This document shows, piece after piece, positions 1 through 6,950 of a stretch of 10,815 nucleotides of DNA; positions within the stretch are counted from its first letter, which is position 1; each line of letters opens with the position of its first letter. Source of the stretch: Ferruginibacter sp. (GTDB lineage Bacteria; Bacteroidota; Bacteroidia; Chitinophagales; Chitinophagaceae); contig JAURKN010000186.1 in NCBI GenBank assembly GCA_030831725.1, positions 1 through 10,815 of the forward strand. The letters run 5' to 3'. Position numbers and translations under genes: made by a program. The notes below the pieces were generated by a model. It was not told the DNA's origin, made no database searches, and saw only the letters and a list, made by a program, of their open reading frames with translations.

Positions 1-75
1 AAAAATTCAAAAAGGATGCTAGGTGAACAGCGAATAGGATATTCCAGGGTATATAAAACTTTTTTACTCATGTTT

Positions 76-110
76 ATTTGATTTCCTGATAAACACAATA
101 ATAATCAAAT
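76..110. repeat. 8 bp inverted repeat, 19 nt apart
   Basis: ATTTGATT at 76-83 is matched exactly by its reverse complement AATCAAAT at 103-110. The arms are AT-rich, and the 19 nt spacer is long for a terminator, with no T-run directly after it (a T-run appears only at about 136-144). It could be a regulator site or the weak 3' end of a gene left of the window, or chance in AT-rich DNA. The repeat itself is certain; a function is not. Confidence 0.35.
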
Positions 111-247
111 TATCGTCTTTAAGGCATAATTAAGGTTTTTTTTTGGATTGAAGCATGATAATGTGGCAATTGTGAACAAATTTTCTTTGATGTGGATTTA
201 GATTTTTTTCATCACACATACAATAAACCCCCTTATTAGCGTTAATG

Positions 248-257
248 TGTGTACACA
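248..257. repeat. 10 bp perfect palindrome in the rpoD leader
   Basis: TGTGTACACA reads the same on both strands and ends 34 bp before the chosen rpoD start. A partial echo, TGTAC, follows at 259-263. It could be a dimeric-regulator site or part of a 5' UTR fold. A palindrome of this length can occur by chance. Confidence 0.3.
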
Positions 258-291
258 ATGTACCCCCAACCTAAAATCCATTATTATGAGC

Positions 292-1161
292 ATGCGTCAA
301 CTCAAGATTTCAAAATCCATAACCAACCGGGAAAGCGAGAGCTTGGAAAAATATTTGCAGGAAATTGGCCGCGTAGAGCTGATTTCTGCTGAGGAGGAAG
401 TCATTCTGGCTGCCAGAATCAAGAAAGGAGACCAAAAAGCGTCTGACAGATTGGTTAGGGCTAATTTGAGATTCGTGGTTTCTGTCGCGAAACAATATCA
501 AAATCAGGGGTTGACCCTTTCTGATCTGATCAATGAGGGAAATCTAGGTTTGATCAAAGCAGCTCAGCGATTTGATGAAACGCGTGGTTTCAAATTCATT
601 TCATATGCAGTTTGGTGGATTCGCCAATCAATCATGCAGGCATTGGCTGAACAGTCCAGGATTGTTAGGCTTCCTTTGAACAAGGTTGGATTGACTGGCA
701 GAATCAGTAAGGCATATACACAGCTCGAACAGGAGTTTGAGCGTGAACCTACTCCGGAAGAAATCGCATCAGTATTGGAAATCAGTACCGATGAAGTGGC
801 AGCCACTATGGGTGTTTCCGCCCGTCACGTGAGTGTGGATCAGCCGATTTTCGACGGAGAAGACGGTACCCTGATCGACTTGCTGGAAAATAAGAATGCC
901 GAAAAAACCGATGGCCAGCTATTGGTTACCGACTCTTTGAATACGGAGATTGAAAGAACCCTCGGTTCTCTGACTCCAAGACAAAAAGAGGTTTTGGTCT
1001 ATTTTTTCGGACTTGGAATTGACCACCCTTTGAGTTTGGAGGATATCGGTGAAAGATACAATCTGACCAGAGAGAGGGTAAGACAAATCAAGGACAAAGC
1101 CATCAGTAGACTTAGAGAAAACGCTCAAAGTCATTTGTTGCGTGGTTTTTTGGGAACTTGA
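292..1161 (+). CDS. rpoD: Primary (group 1, housekeeping) RNA polymerase sigma factor, RpoD/SigA
   Basis: Directs core RNA polymerase to housekeeping promoters; cytoplasmic, 289 aa. Region 1.2 lies at about residues 17-50 (YLQEIGRVELISAEEE). Region 2 is at 51-128 and includes the core-binding helix (LVRANLRFVVSVA), DLINEGNLGLIKAAQRFD, and the -10 recognition segment with YAVWWIRQSI. Region 3 is at about 130-210. Region 4 is at about 222-278, with the -35 helix-turn-helix around SLEDIGERYNLTRERVRQI. Region 1.1 and the large insert of proteobacterial RpoD are absent, as is usual in Bacteroidota, whose sigma reads TTTG/TAnnTTTG promoters. The start is set at 292 because family members begin MRQLKISKSITNRES. 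An in-frame ATG at 286 would add two residues, and a GTG at 247 would add an unconserved Cys-containing stretch. The gene stands alone: a terminator follows and the next gene is 253 bp away. Confidence 0.96.
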   Translation: MRQLKISKSITNRESESLEKYLQEIGRVELISAEEEVILAARIKKGDQKASDRLVRANLRFVVSVAKQYQNQGLTLSDLINEGNLGLIKAAQRFDETRGFKFISYAVWWIRQSIMQALAEQSRIVRLPLNKVGLTGRISKAYTQLEQEFEREPTPEEIASVLEISTDEVAATMGVSARHVSVDQPIFDGEDGTLIDLLENKNAEKTDGQLLVTDSLNTEIERTLGSLTPRQKEVLVYFFGLGIDHPLSLEDIGERYNLTRERVRQIKDKAISRLRENAQSHLLRGFLGT

Positions 1162-1195
1162 TCATCCATTTATTTTGCTTTTTCAGATAACAGAG

Positions 1196-1217
1196 ACCGG
1201 CATTTTGCCGGTTTTTT
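1196..1217 (+). terminator. Rho-independent terminator of rpoD
   Basis: ACCGGCA (1196-1202) pairs perfectly with TGCCGGT (1206-1212). In practice this is a six-pair GC-rich stem with an ATTTT loop. It runs straight into six Ts (1212-1217) and starts 34 bp after the rpoD stop. The stem followed by a U-tract is textbook and implies that rpoD is not read through into sucB. Confidence 0.88.
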
Positions 1218-1414
1218 CATGTTCAATGCTATTCCATTTTCATAAAGGGATATTGAATTTGATTGATGAGTTCATATTTGGCCTCATTTACTCAAATTAG
1301 GTAAACTCCATGCCATAGTTGGTGTCTTTTTTCTGAAAATCAGCCTTGAATGGTCGAAATAATACTTTTTCAAATCCTGTTTTTAACCGAAATTTGTGGC
1401 CTAAACATTGAATT
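1218..1414 (+). other. Leader/promoter region of sucB
   Basis: 197 bp of AT-rich DNA between the rpoD terminator and the sucB start, with no convincing reading frame. Because the terminator isolates rpoD, the sucB promoter is expected here. Two partial -7-like matches exist, CATATTTG (1273-1280) and TACTTTTT (1363-1370). Neither has both a full consensus and a well-spaced TTTG, so no promoter is assigned. Confidence 0.45.
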
Positions 1415-2620
1415 ATGTCATTGGAAATAAAAGTGCCTACCGTTGGAGAAAGTATCAGTGAGGTTACATTGGTGAAATGGAATAAATCCGACGGAGCATG
1501 GGTGGAAAGAGACGAGGTGATTTGCGAACTGGAAAGTGAAAAGGCCACATTTGAAGTGAATGCCGAACAGGCTGGTGCCATAAAATATATTGCAGCAGAG
1601 GGAGACACACTCGCCATTGGTGATTTGATTTGTAGTATTGATACTGCAGCTGAAAGACCTGCAGGGGCTCCTGAGAAAAAAGAAGAACCTGTTGCTGCGC
1701 CAGTTGTCAAAGAAGAAAAAACAAACAAGGTAGAGGATGTTAAAGCTACGCCTGTGGCTGCAGCCATCATGGCCGACAAGAAAGTGGATGCGAAAAAGGT
1801 GGTTCCTTCAGGCAGCAATGGAAAAATTTTCAAACAGGATGTGTTGGATGTTCTTGCTAATCCTGGCAAAAAACCGGGGATCGAACTATTCTCAAGAAAT
1901 GAGCGTCCGGAGAAGATGAGCAATCTTCGTAAAACCGTTAGTCGTCGTTTGGTGGAAGCGAAGAACACAACAGCCATGCTGACCACGTTCAACGAAGTTG
2001 ATATGGGTCCGATCATGGAAATCCGCAAGAAGTACAAGGATAAATTCAAAGAGCAACACGGCGTGAATCTTGGGTTCATGAGTTTTTTCACAAAAGCTTG
2101 TTGCTATGCGCTCCAGAAGTTTTCGGCTGTTAACGCCTATATCGATGGCGATCAAATTATCTATCATGATTACTGCGACGTTTCCATAGCCGTCAGCGCG
2201 CCCAAAGGATTGGTGGTCCCTGTTATTCGAAATGCAGAGAGTCTGGGGATGGCGGAAATCGAAGCAGCGGTAGTTGACTTGGCCACCAAAGCCAAAAACA
2301 ATAAGCTGACCCTCGAAGAAATGAGCGGAGGTACTTTTACCATTACCAACGGCGGTATTTTCGGTTCCATGATGAGCACGCCCATCATCAATATTCCTCA
2401 AAGTGCCATTCTGGGCATGCACAATATTGTCGACAGGCCTATGGCGGTTAACGGTCAGGTGGTGATAAAACCGATGATGTATCTCGCACTGAGTTACGAC
2501 CACCGCATCATTGATGGCAGGGAATCTGTAGGTTTTCTGGTGACTGTGAAACAACTGCTCGAAAATCCTTCTTTGCTGTTGTTTGGCAAGGATCCGGTTG
2601 ATGCCTTACTAGAACTTTAA
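1415..2620 (+). CDS. sucB: Dihydrolipoyllysine-residue succinyltransferase, E2 of the 2-oxoglutarate dehydrogenase complex
   Basis: Transfers the succinyl group from E1 via a swinging lipoyl arm to CoA, giving succinyl-CoA in the TCA cycle; it also forms the cytoplasmic core of the complex. 401 aa, normal for the family. The N-terminal lipoyl domain is at about residues 2-77, with the lipoyl-lysine K43 in ESEKATFEV. A charged Pro/Ala/Glu linker covers about 78-110. The peripheral-subunit (E3/E1) binding domain is at about 111-148. The catalytic acyltransferase domain is at about 167-401, with the active site SYDHRIIDGRE (H363, D367) and the GGTFTITNGGIFGS segment (305-318) typical of succinyl- rather than acetyltransferases. 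A methyltransferase gene follows after 34 bp on the same strand. sucA, the E1 gene often adjacent to sucB, is not in the window. The start ATG leads directly into the conserved MSLEIKVPTVGES. Confidence 0.95.
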   Translation: MSLEIKVPTVGESISEVTLVKWNKSDGAWVERDEVICELESEKATFEVNAEQAGAIKYIAAEGDTLAIGDLICSIDTAAERPAGAPEKKEEPVAAPVVKEEKTNKVEDVKATPVAAAIMADKKVDAKKVVPSGSNGKIFKQDVLDVLANPGKKPGIELFSRNERPEKMSNLRKTVSRRLVEAKNTTAMLTTFNEVDMGPIMEIRKKYKDKFKEQHGVNLGFMSFFTKACCYALQKFSAVNAYIDGDQIIYHDYCDVSIAVSAPKGLVVPVIRNAESLGMAEIEAAVVDLATKAKNNKLTLEEMSGGTFTITNGGIFGSMMSTPIINIPQSAILGMHNIVDRPMAVNGQVVIKPMMYLALSYDHRIIDGRESVGFLVTVKQLLENPSLLLFGKDPVDALLEL

Positions 2621-2637
2621 TACAACCAAAATACAGC

Positions 2638-2650
2638 ATCCTCCGAGGAT
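2638..2650 (+). promoter_or_regulatory. Small hairpin overlapping a Shine-Dalgarno-like GAGG
   Basis: ATCCT (2638-2642) can pair with AGGAT (2646-2650). The second arm contains part of GAGG (2645-2648), which sits six bases before the methyltransferase ATG. Such a fold could limit ribosome access. The stem is short, and Bacteroidota depend little on Shine-Dalgarno pairing, so a role is speculative. Confidence 0.25.
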
Positions 2651-2654
2651 CATC

Positions 2655-3815
2655 ATGAGCATTGCCCATTCCCATCTCACATCGGCAACTACCCTGGTCA
2701 GTACTTACCAAAAGGGCAAACCGCTTGTGCATCACCTTAAATCATTTTTCTCCCAACATAAAAAAATGGGATCGCGCGACCGTAAAGCGATCAGCCAGCT
2801 TTGTTATGCTTATTTTAGGTGTTTTGGATGTCTCGATTCCATTCCAGACACAAAAGACAAAATAATCGCTTCATGGTTCCTTACCCAAGATGCTCCCAAT
2901 GCTTTCTTGGAGAAATTGAATCCACAATGGAATGCCCAGATAACACTTTCCATTTCTGAAAAATGTGATTTGCTTGGGTTGGAACACCATCATTTTTTTC
3001 GTTTCAGCTCATTGCTTTCCCCAAAAATAAATTCGGAAAACATTTCCTTTTCCTTGCTTTGTCAACCGGATCTGTTTCTGCGCATCAGACCCGGACATCA
3101 TGATCATGTCACTCGTACATTGAATGAAGCAAACTTGATGTATGAAATGAATGGAGATATCATAAGGTTGAAAAATGGCACTAAGATTGAAGATCTACTC
3201 TCACTCGATAAGGAAGTGGTGGTTCAGGACCTGAGCACACAAAAAACATTCAGTCAGCTTGATACTGACATTTTTCCATCGGGCGAATTGGCGGTTTGGG
3301 ATTGTTGTGCGGCAAGTGGTGGGAAATCCATTTTGATTTCAGATATTTTGGGCAAAAGAATAAAATTAACGTCAACGGATATACGAAATAATATTCTTGT
3401 CAACATGAAGGAGCGTTTGCAAAAAGCACGTGTGGGATTGCATCGCTCTTTCAGCACCGATCTTACCATCAATTCAGGCATGACAGAAGCAGACCAGTTC
3501 GATCTTATTATTGCCGACGTGCCTTGCACAGGCAGTGGAACATGGTCGCGAACTCCGGAACAGCATTTTAGTTTTGATGATTCAATGCTATCCGAGTTTC
3601 AGGAAACGCAACGAAAAATCATTCATTCCGTTGTTCCTCATTTGAAAAAAGGGGGTATCCTTGTCTATTCGACTTGTTCGGTATTTCATGATGAAAATGA
3701 AATGCAGGTTTCTTTTTTTGAATCTAAATATGGATTGAAAAAAAGAAATGAAAGTTATTCCGACGGAACATCATTAAAGTCTGATACTTTATTTTCCGCC
3801 ATCTTGATAAAATAA
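2655..3815 (+). CDS. RsmB/NOP2/Sun-family RNA (cytosine-5)-methyltransferase
   Basis: SAM-dependent enzyme predicted to methylate C5 of a cytosine in rRNA or tRNA; 386 aa, soluble. The N-terminal half (about 1-185) has the family's helical opening, including the GSRDRKAISQLCYAYFR segment (39-55). The Rossmann methyltransferase domain follows. Motif I, the SAM loop, is WDCCAASGGKS (215-225). Motif IV is ADVPCTGSGTW (287-297) with C291, and motif VI is VYSTCSVFHDENE (337-349) with C341. The two cysteines are the catalytic nucleophile and the product-release cysteine of this family, so the enzyme looks active. The SAM loop has Ser where many relatives have Pro (CAAPGGK). No NusB-like domain is evident, so equating it with E. 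coli RsmB (16S C967) is unsafe and the exact target is unknown. It probably shares the sucB transcript without a clear functional link, and it converges on the protease gene with only 15 bp between stops. Confidence 0.9.
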   Translation: MSIAHSHLTSATTLVSTYQKGKPLVHHLKSFFSQHKKMGSRDRKAISQLCYAYFRCFGCLDSIPDTKDKIIASWFLTQDAPNAFLEKLNPQWNAQITLSISEKCDLLGLEHHHFFRFSSLLSPKINSENISFSLLCQPDLFLRIRPGHHDHVTRTLNEANLMYEMNGDIIRLKNGTKIEDLLSLDKEVVVQDLSTQKTFSQLDTDIFPSGELAVWDCCAASGGKSILISDILGKRIKLTSTDIRNNILVNMKERLQKARVGLHRSFSTDLTINSGMTEADQFDLIIADVPCTGSGTWSRTPEQHFSFDDSMLSEFQETQRKIIHSVVPHLKKGGILVYSTCSVFHDENEMQVSFFESKYGLKKRNESYSDGTSLKSDTLFSAILIK

Positions 3816-3830
3816 AATCAAAATCGTAAT

Positions 3831-5804
3831 TTATTGAACGATGAATTTCTCGATTCTCGGTTTTTCATTATTGATTTCGATGTACATGAAATAGAGTCCG
3901 GGAGAAAATTTCCTAAGGTCTATTCTTTTGGTAATCGTGCCAGGATCCAAACTTAATTTCTCCTGATGTAATTTTTGTCCGGCAGCATTGAAGATGCCAA
4001 TGTTGACATTTGCCGCATTTTGTCTTTCCCAATTCATGAACAGAAAATCTTTTGCAGGATTGGGTGTCAATGTAAGACTGTTTTCAGAAGGAAGGATGAC
4101 AACGCAGGGATTCGTAGGATTCAGTTGAATAGAGTCGAGCAAGTAAGTTGTGTCACCCTGCATGGTAACAATATATCTGTATTGAATGTTGGGATAATCG
4201 GTACCATTCAAATCATCCGCATAATTGAATTGCTGCTTTCCGATTGTATTGTTGTTGCTCCAGGAATGAATGGTTTGAAACGGACCTCCGGGAATTTTTT
4301 TCTCTATGGTAATGGTTGTGTTGCTATCCGCTACGATGAATAGTTGATGTTCTGTTTTGCAATTTCGAAACGACACATCCAGAGAAGCATATTTTTTTTG
4401 AAGTGCGACGAATGATTTTTTTACATCAGGAATTCCATATCCCATTCTTACGTTTGGCGAGTCGGTTCGGCTCGCATTTTTTTGGAGTGTTTCGATGATT
4501 GTCATGTTGGACGCTTCGGGAAATGCCTGCCAGAGGCAAGTCACCAAGCCTGCCATGATTGGGGTGGCATAAGAAGTTCCGCTACCAAACTGTGGGTTGC
4601 CTGTTACCGCATTTGCCACAACAGCATTTCTGCCTACAGCAGCAACGCTAGGCTTTAGGTCGCCATCAGATGAGGGACCGAAACTACTAAATGGTGCTGA
4701 ATTTCCTAAGGTATCCACAGCTCCGACGGAGAGACAACTATCAGCATCAGATGGCGTGATTAGGTAACGCCAATTTCTTTGTCCTTCATTTCCTGTGGCG
4801 ATTACCATCAATAATCCTTTTCGTGCTGCTATATCGGAGGCGATGGCACTCATGGAGGTATTACCATTCATGTCCGCATATGTATAATTATAAATGGGAT
4901 CGCTGAATTCGCTGTAACCAAGAGAAACAGTACATAAATCAGCCCCAGCACTATCAGCTCTTTCCAGTGCAGCGGCATAATGATGCTCTTCTATGGGATA
5001 TTCGGTGGATACATCCTCTGAGCGATACAACATGAAGTTCGATTCAGGCGCTGTACCGACAAATCTTCCCGGTTGGTTTGATGCGATTGTGCTCAGACAA
5101 TGTGTACCATGATAATCATCTTCCGACAGGCTGGATTCGCCGGCCACAAAATCCCAGGTGTCCAACAGTTGTCCATTGGTTCTCATGCTGTCGAAATTGG
5201 GAAGGATGTCGTGATTGAGAAAACCTGCATCAAGCACCGCAATGTTCATGCCTTTCCCTTTGAGTCCGTGTTTATGCAAAAACTCACCATGATGTATTGA
5301 GGTTTGAGCTCTAGATGCACCATATTCCGGCACCCCGTCTCCGTAGGTCCTGCTGCTGATGCTTTCCAAAGGAATGGATTCTACAGTCTCGTTTTCCAGC
5401 GTAAATTTTTGAATCTGTGTCGTGTTATTTCTTGAAGCGATGGGGGACGCTTGCACCACAAAAGGAAGTTGCTGTATTCTTGAAATCGCATTTGGGTCCG
5501 AAATAAGCACCGCAACTTGATTCAACCATTTTGAAACCGTCAATATCTGTACCCCGCTTATGTTTCGGATGCTGTCCAGAAAATAAGGAACCACAGGCAG
5601 GTCTGTGCTGTCAATTCCGATTTGCTGCAAATTCCTTCTGTCAATGGCTTTTTGGGAAAGAAAATTCTGGGGTTGATTCAGTTGAAAAACGTTTGGTGTT
5701 TTTCTATCAAAACGAATCAGATATCGGTTGAATTGGGCATGGTTTGTACCCCAGGAAAACCCAAGAAGTAGTAAAAAACCAAAACGAAGTAATAAGTTGT
5801 TCAT
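3831..5804 (-). CDS. Secreted subtilisin-like (S8) serine protease with T9SS type A sorting domain
   Basis: Predicted exported endopeptidase, 657 aa. A signal peptide covers residues 1-23 (hydrophobic core LLLRFGFLLLLGF, cut after NHA). Residues about 24-125 look like an inhibitor-type propeptide (RYLIRFDRK at 27-35, SKWLNQVAVL at 91-100, LPFV at 113-116), as in other Bacteroidota S8 proteases. The catalytic domain is about 150-470. It holds the complete triad D192 (AVLDAGF), H232 (YHGTHC) and S411 (SGTSYATP), plus the oxyanion N339 (ATGNEG). A beta-rich segment at about 474-568 follows, with cysteines 482 and 567 that might pair. The C-terminus (about 576-657; TPNPAKDFL, FSPGLYFMYIE, EKFIVQ) is a T9SS type A sorting domain, so the protein should cross the outer membrane through the SprA channel and be surface-attached or released. 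Substrate is unknown. It starts 30 bp after the fabH stop, suggesting co-transcription. Confidence 0.94.
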   Translation of the reverse strand: MNNLLLRFGFLLLLGFSWGTNHAQFNRYLIRFDRKTPNVFQLNQPQNFLSQKAIDRRNLQQIGIDSTDLPVVPYFLDSIRNISGVQILTVSKWLNQVAVLISDPNAISRIQQLPFVVQASPIASRNNTTQIQKFTLENETVESIPLESISSRTYGDGVPEYGASRAQTSIHHGEFLHKHGLKGKGMNIAVLDAGFLNHDILPNFDSMRTNGQLLDTWDFVAGESSLSEDDYHGTHCLSTIASNQPGRFVGTAPESNFMLYRSEDVSTEYPIEEHHYAAALERADSAGADLCTVSLGYSEFSDPIYNYTYADMNGNTSMSAIASDIAARKGLLMVIATGNEGQRNWRYLITPSDADSCLSVGAVDTLGNSAPFSSFGPSSDGDLKPSVAAVGRNAVVANAVTGNPQFGSGTSYATPIMAGLVTCLWQAFPEASNMTIIETLQKNASRTDSPNVRMGYGIPDVKKSFVALQKKYASLDVSFRNCKTEHQLFIVADSNTTITIEKKIPGGPFQTIHSWSNNNTIGKQQFNYADDLNGTDYPNIQYRYIVTMQGDTTYLLDSIQLNPTNPCVVILPSENSLTLTPNPAKDFLFMNWERQNAANVNIGIFNAAGQKLHQEKLSLDPGTITKRIDLRKFSPGLYFMYIEINNEKPRIEKFIVQ

Positions 5805-5805
5805 A

Positions 5806-5836
5806 AGGATCGAGTTTAGATCCTGTCATCAGGATC
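5806..5836 (-). repeat. Three alternating 6 bp arms between fabH and the protease gene
   Basis: On the + strand AGGATC (5806-5811), GATCCT (5819-5824) and AGGATC (5831-5836) alternate, spaced by 7 and 6 nt. In the minus-strand transcript the middle arm can pair with either neighbour, giving two mutually exclusive 6 bp hairpins. The arm nearest the protease ends one base before its ATG, and the most upstream arm overlaps the fabH stop. There is no T-run, so it is not an intrinsic terminator. It may tune protease translation or be chance. Confidence 0.4.
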
Positions 5837-6833
5837 ATTTTGAGTCATAGGCCCATTTTATCCAAGTAGCGCCCCATGTGAAACCTCCGCCAAAAGCGGC
5901 GAGAATGATATTGTCTCCTTTATTGAGTGATTTTTCCCACTCCCAAAGGCAAAGGGGCAACGTGGCGGCAGTGGTATTACCGAACTTTTGAATGTTGATC
6001 ATCACTTTTTCTTTAGACAATCCCATTCTGTTAGCTGTTGCATCAATGATACGCAGGTTTGCCTGATGAGGCACAAGCCAGGCGATATCATCAGCTGTGA
6101 GTCCGTTTCTTTCCATCAGTTCATAACTGACATCAGCCATTCCTTTAACGGCGAATTTGAAAACAGATTGTCCTTCTTGGTAAACATAATGCTCTTTGGC
6201 GTCTACCGTTTCGTGAGAAGAGGGTTTTACAGATCCGCCGGCTTTCATGTGGAGAAACTGACTTCCATTTCCATCACTTTTCAAAAGACTATCCATCACA
6301 CCTACATTTTCTTCCGTGGCTTCTAATAAGACGGCACCCGCACCGTCACCAAAAATGATGCAAGTGGTTCTGTCGGTATAATCTACGATGGCGCTCATTT
6401 TATCTGCTCCAACAACGATCACTTTTTTATAGCGGCCACTTTCAATCAATGAAGTGCCCATGGTAAGGCTGTACAAAAAGCCGGAACATGCTGCACTGAT
6501 GTCGAATCCAAATGCGTTTTTCATACCCAGTTTGCTGGTAATGAGGTTTGATGTGGCAGGGAATACCATATCGGGCGTTACCGTACCGCAAATGACACAA
6601 TCTATCTCTAAGGGGTCGATATCTCGTTTTTTTAACAAATCTTTTATCGCTTCCACGGCCATGTCGCTGGTCCCTTTTCCGGGTTCTTTCAAGATGCGTC
6701 TTTCGCTGATTCCGGTACGGGTTAAAATCCACTCATCGTTGGTATCCACCATGGTTTCCAGGATCTTATTGCTTAACACGTATTCAGGTACATAGCCACC
6801 GACAGCGGTGATTGCAGCATGGATTTTTGTCAT
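5835..6833 (-). CDS. fabH: 3-oxoacyl-[acyl-carrier-protein] synthase III (KAS III), FabH
   Basis: Starts fatty-acid synthesis by condensing an acyl-CoA primer with malonyl-ACP; a cytosolic thiolase-fold dimer in the family. 332 aa, the usual size. The catalytic triad is complete: C116 in ISAACSGFLYS, H256 in VPHQANLRI and N286 in FGNTTAAT. Other hallmarks are NDEWILTRTGISERR (32-46), DRTTCIIFGDGAGAVLLE (154-171) and the glycine-rich end AAFGGGFTWGA (312-322). The start at 6833 is chosen because MTKIHAAITAVGGYVPE aligns with family N-termini; a GTG 16 codons upstream would add an unconserved basic stretch. Gene order is unlike classic fab clusters: no plsX, rpmF, fabD or acpP in view. The gene is transcribed divergently from ruvA and is followed by the S8 protease. 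Primer preference cannot be read from the sequence by eye; branched primers are common in Bacteroidota. Confidence 0.96.
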   Translation of the reverse strand: MTKIHAAITAVGGYVPEYVLSNKILETMVDTNDEWILTRTGISERRILKEPGKGTSDMAVEAIKDLLKKRDIDPLEIDCVICGTVTPDMVFPATSNLITSKLGMKNAFGFDISAACSGFLYSLTMGTSLIESGRYKKVIVVGADKMSAIVDYTDRTTCIIFGDGAGAVLLEATEENVGVMDSLLKSDGNGSQFLHMKAGGSVKPSSHETVDAKEHYVYQEGQSVFKFAVKGMADVSYELMERNGLTADDIAWLVPHQANLRIIDATANRMGLSKEKVMINIQKFGNTTAATLPLCLWEWEKSLNKGDNIILAAFGGGFTWGATWIKWAYDSK

Positions 6834-6898
6834 TTCGGCCTTGATTTGTTGATGTTTTAGTTTCCTGTAAAAATAACACAAAAAAACTTCACCCCCGT

Positions 6899-6934
6899 TT
6901 TGAATGCTAGGGTGGTAAAATATTCATATTTTCG
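6899..6934 (+). promoter_or_regulatory. Possible Bacteroidota-type promoter for ruvA-sprA
   Basis: TTTG at 6899-6902 and TATTTTCG at 6927-6934 (one mismatch to TAnnTTTG) are separated by 24 nt. This is a little longer than the roughly 19-21 nt I remember for these promoters. The second element would give a start site only about 10 nt before the ruvA ATG. The divergent 117 bp region must hold promoters for both ruvA and fabH. I found no good match on the fabH side. Confidence 0.27.
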
Positions 6935-6950
6935 TATCTTAAAGTTCAGC

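Larger units (their letters stand above)
1..291. other. AT-rich non-coding region upstream of rpoD
   Basis: No convincing gene is visible on either strand. The + strand is open from base 1 to a TGA at 79-81, but the 26 residues it encodes resemble nothing I recognise, so I do not call a gene tail. The region holds an 8 bp inverted repeat (76-83 / 103-110) and a 10 bp palindrome (248-257), listed separately. It should contain the rpoD promoter. I looked for the Bacteroidota pattern (TTTG near -33, TAnnTTTG near -7) and found only the near-match TAGATTTT at 199-206, with no TTTG at an acceptable distance upstream, so no promoter is called. Confidence 0.6.

Noticed and set aside
1..81. Possible C-terminal tail of a gene entering from the left
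   Set aside because: The frame is open for 26 codons to a TGA, but the residues are unrecognisable and a run this short is expected by chance.
247..291. GTG start that would lengthen RpoD by 15 residues
   Set aside because: The added residues contain two Cys and have no counterpart in the family; conservation begins at the ATG at 292. The nearby ATG at 286 remains possible.
1253..1280. TTG, 17 nt, CATATTTG as a sucB promoter
   Set aside because: The -7 element has a mismatch in its key first T, and the upstream TTG is a minimal three-base match. A second candidate at 1346-1370 has too short a spacer (14 nt).
1297..2091. 264-codon reverse-strand frame across sucB and its leader
   Set aside because: It lies antisense to the well-conserved lipoyl and linker regions of sucB. 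The Ser/Phe/Leu-rich translation looks like the complement of Glu/Lys/Ala codons, and no family is recognisable.
1892..2554. 220-codon reverse-strand frame across the sucB catalytic domain
   Set aside because: It is antisense to the conserved acyltransferase domain. The His/Arg-rich translation has no recognisable motif and is a shadow of the forward gene.
6834..6881. GTG start that would lengthen FabH by 16 residues
   Set aside because: The extension is basic and unconserved, while the ATG at 6833 gives the usual KAS III N-terminus and length.
6900..6950. TTG start that would lengthen RuvA by 17 residues
   Set aside because: The extension covers the likely promoter region and is not conserved; MYAYLQGRF at 6951 matches the family start.
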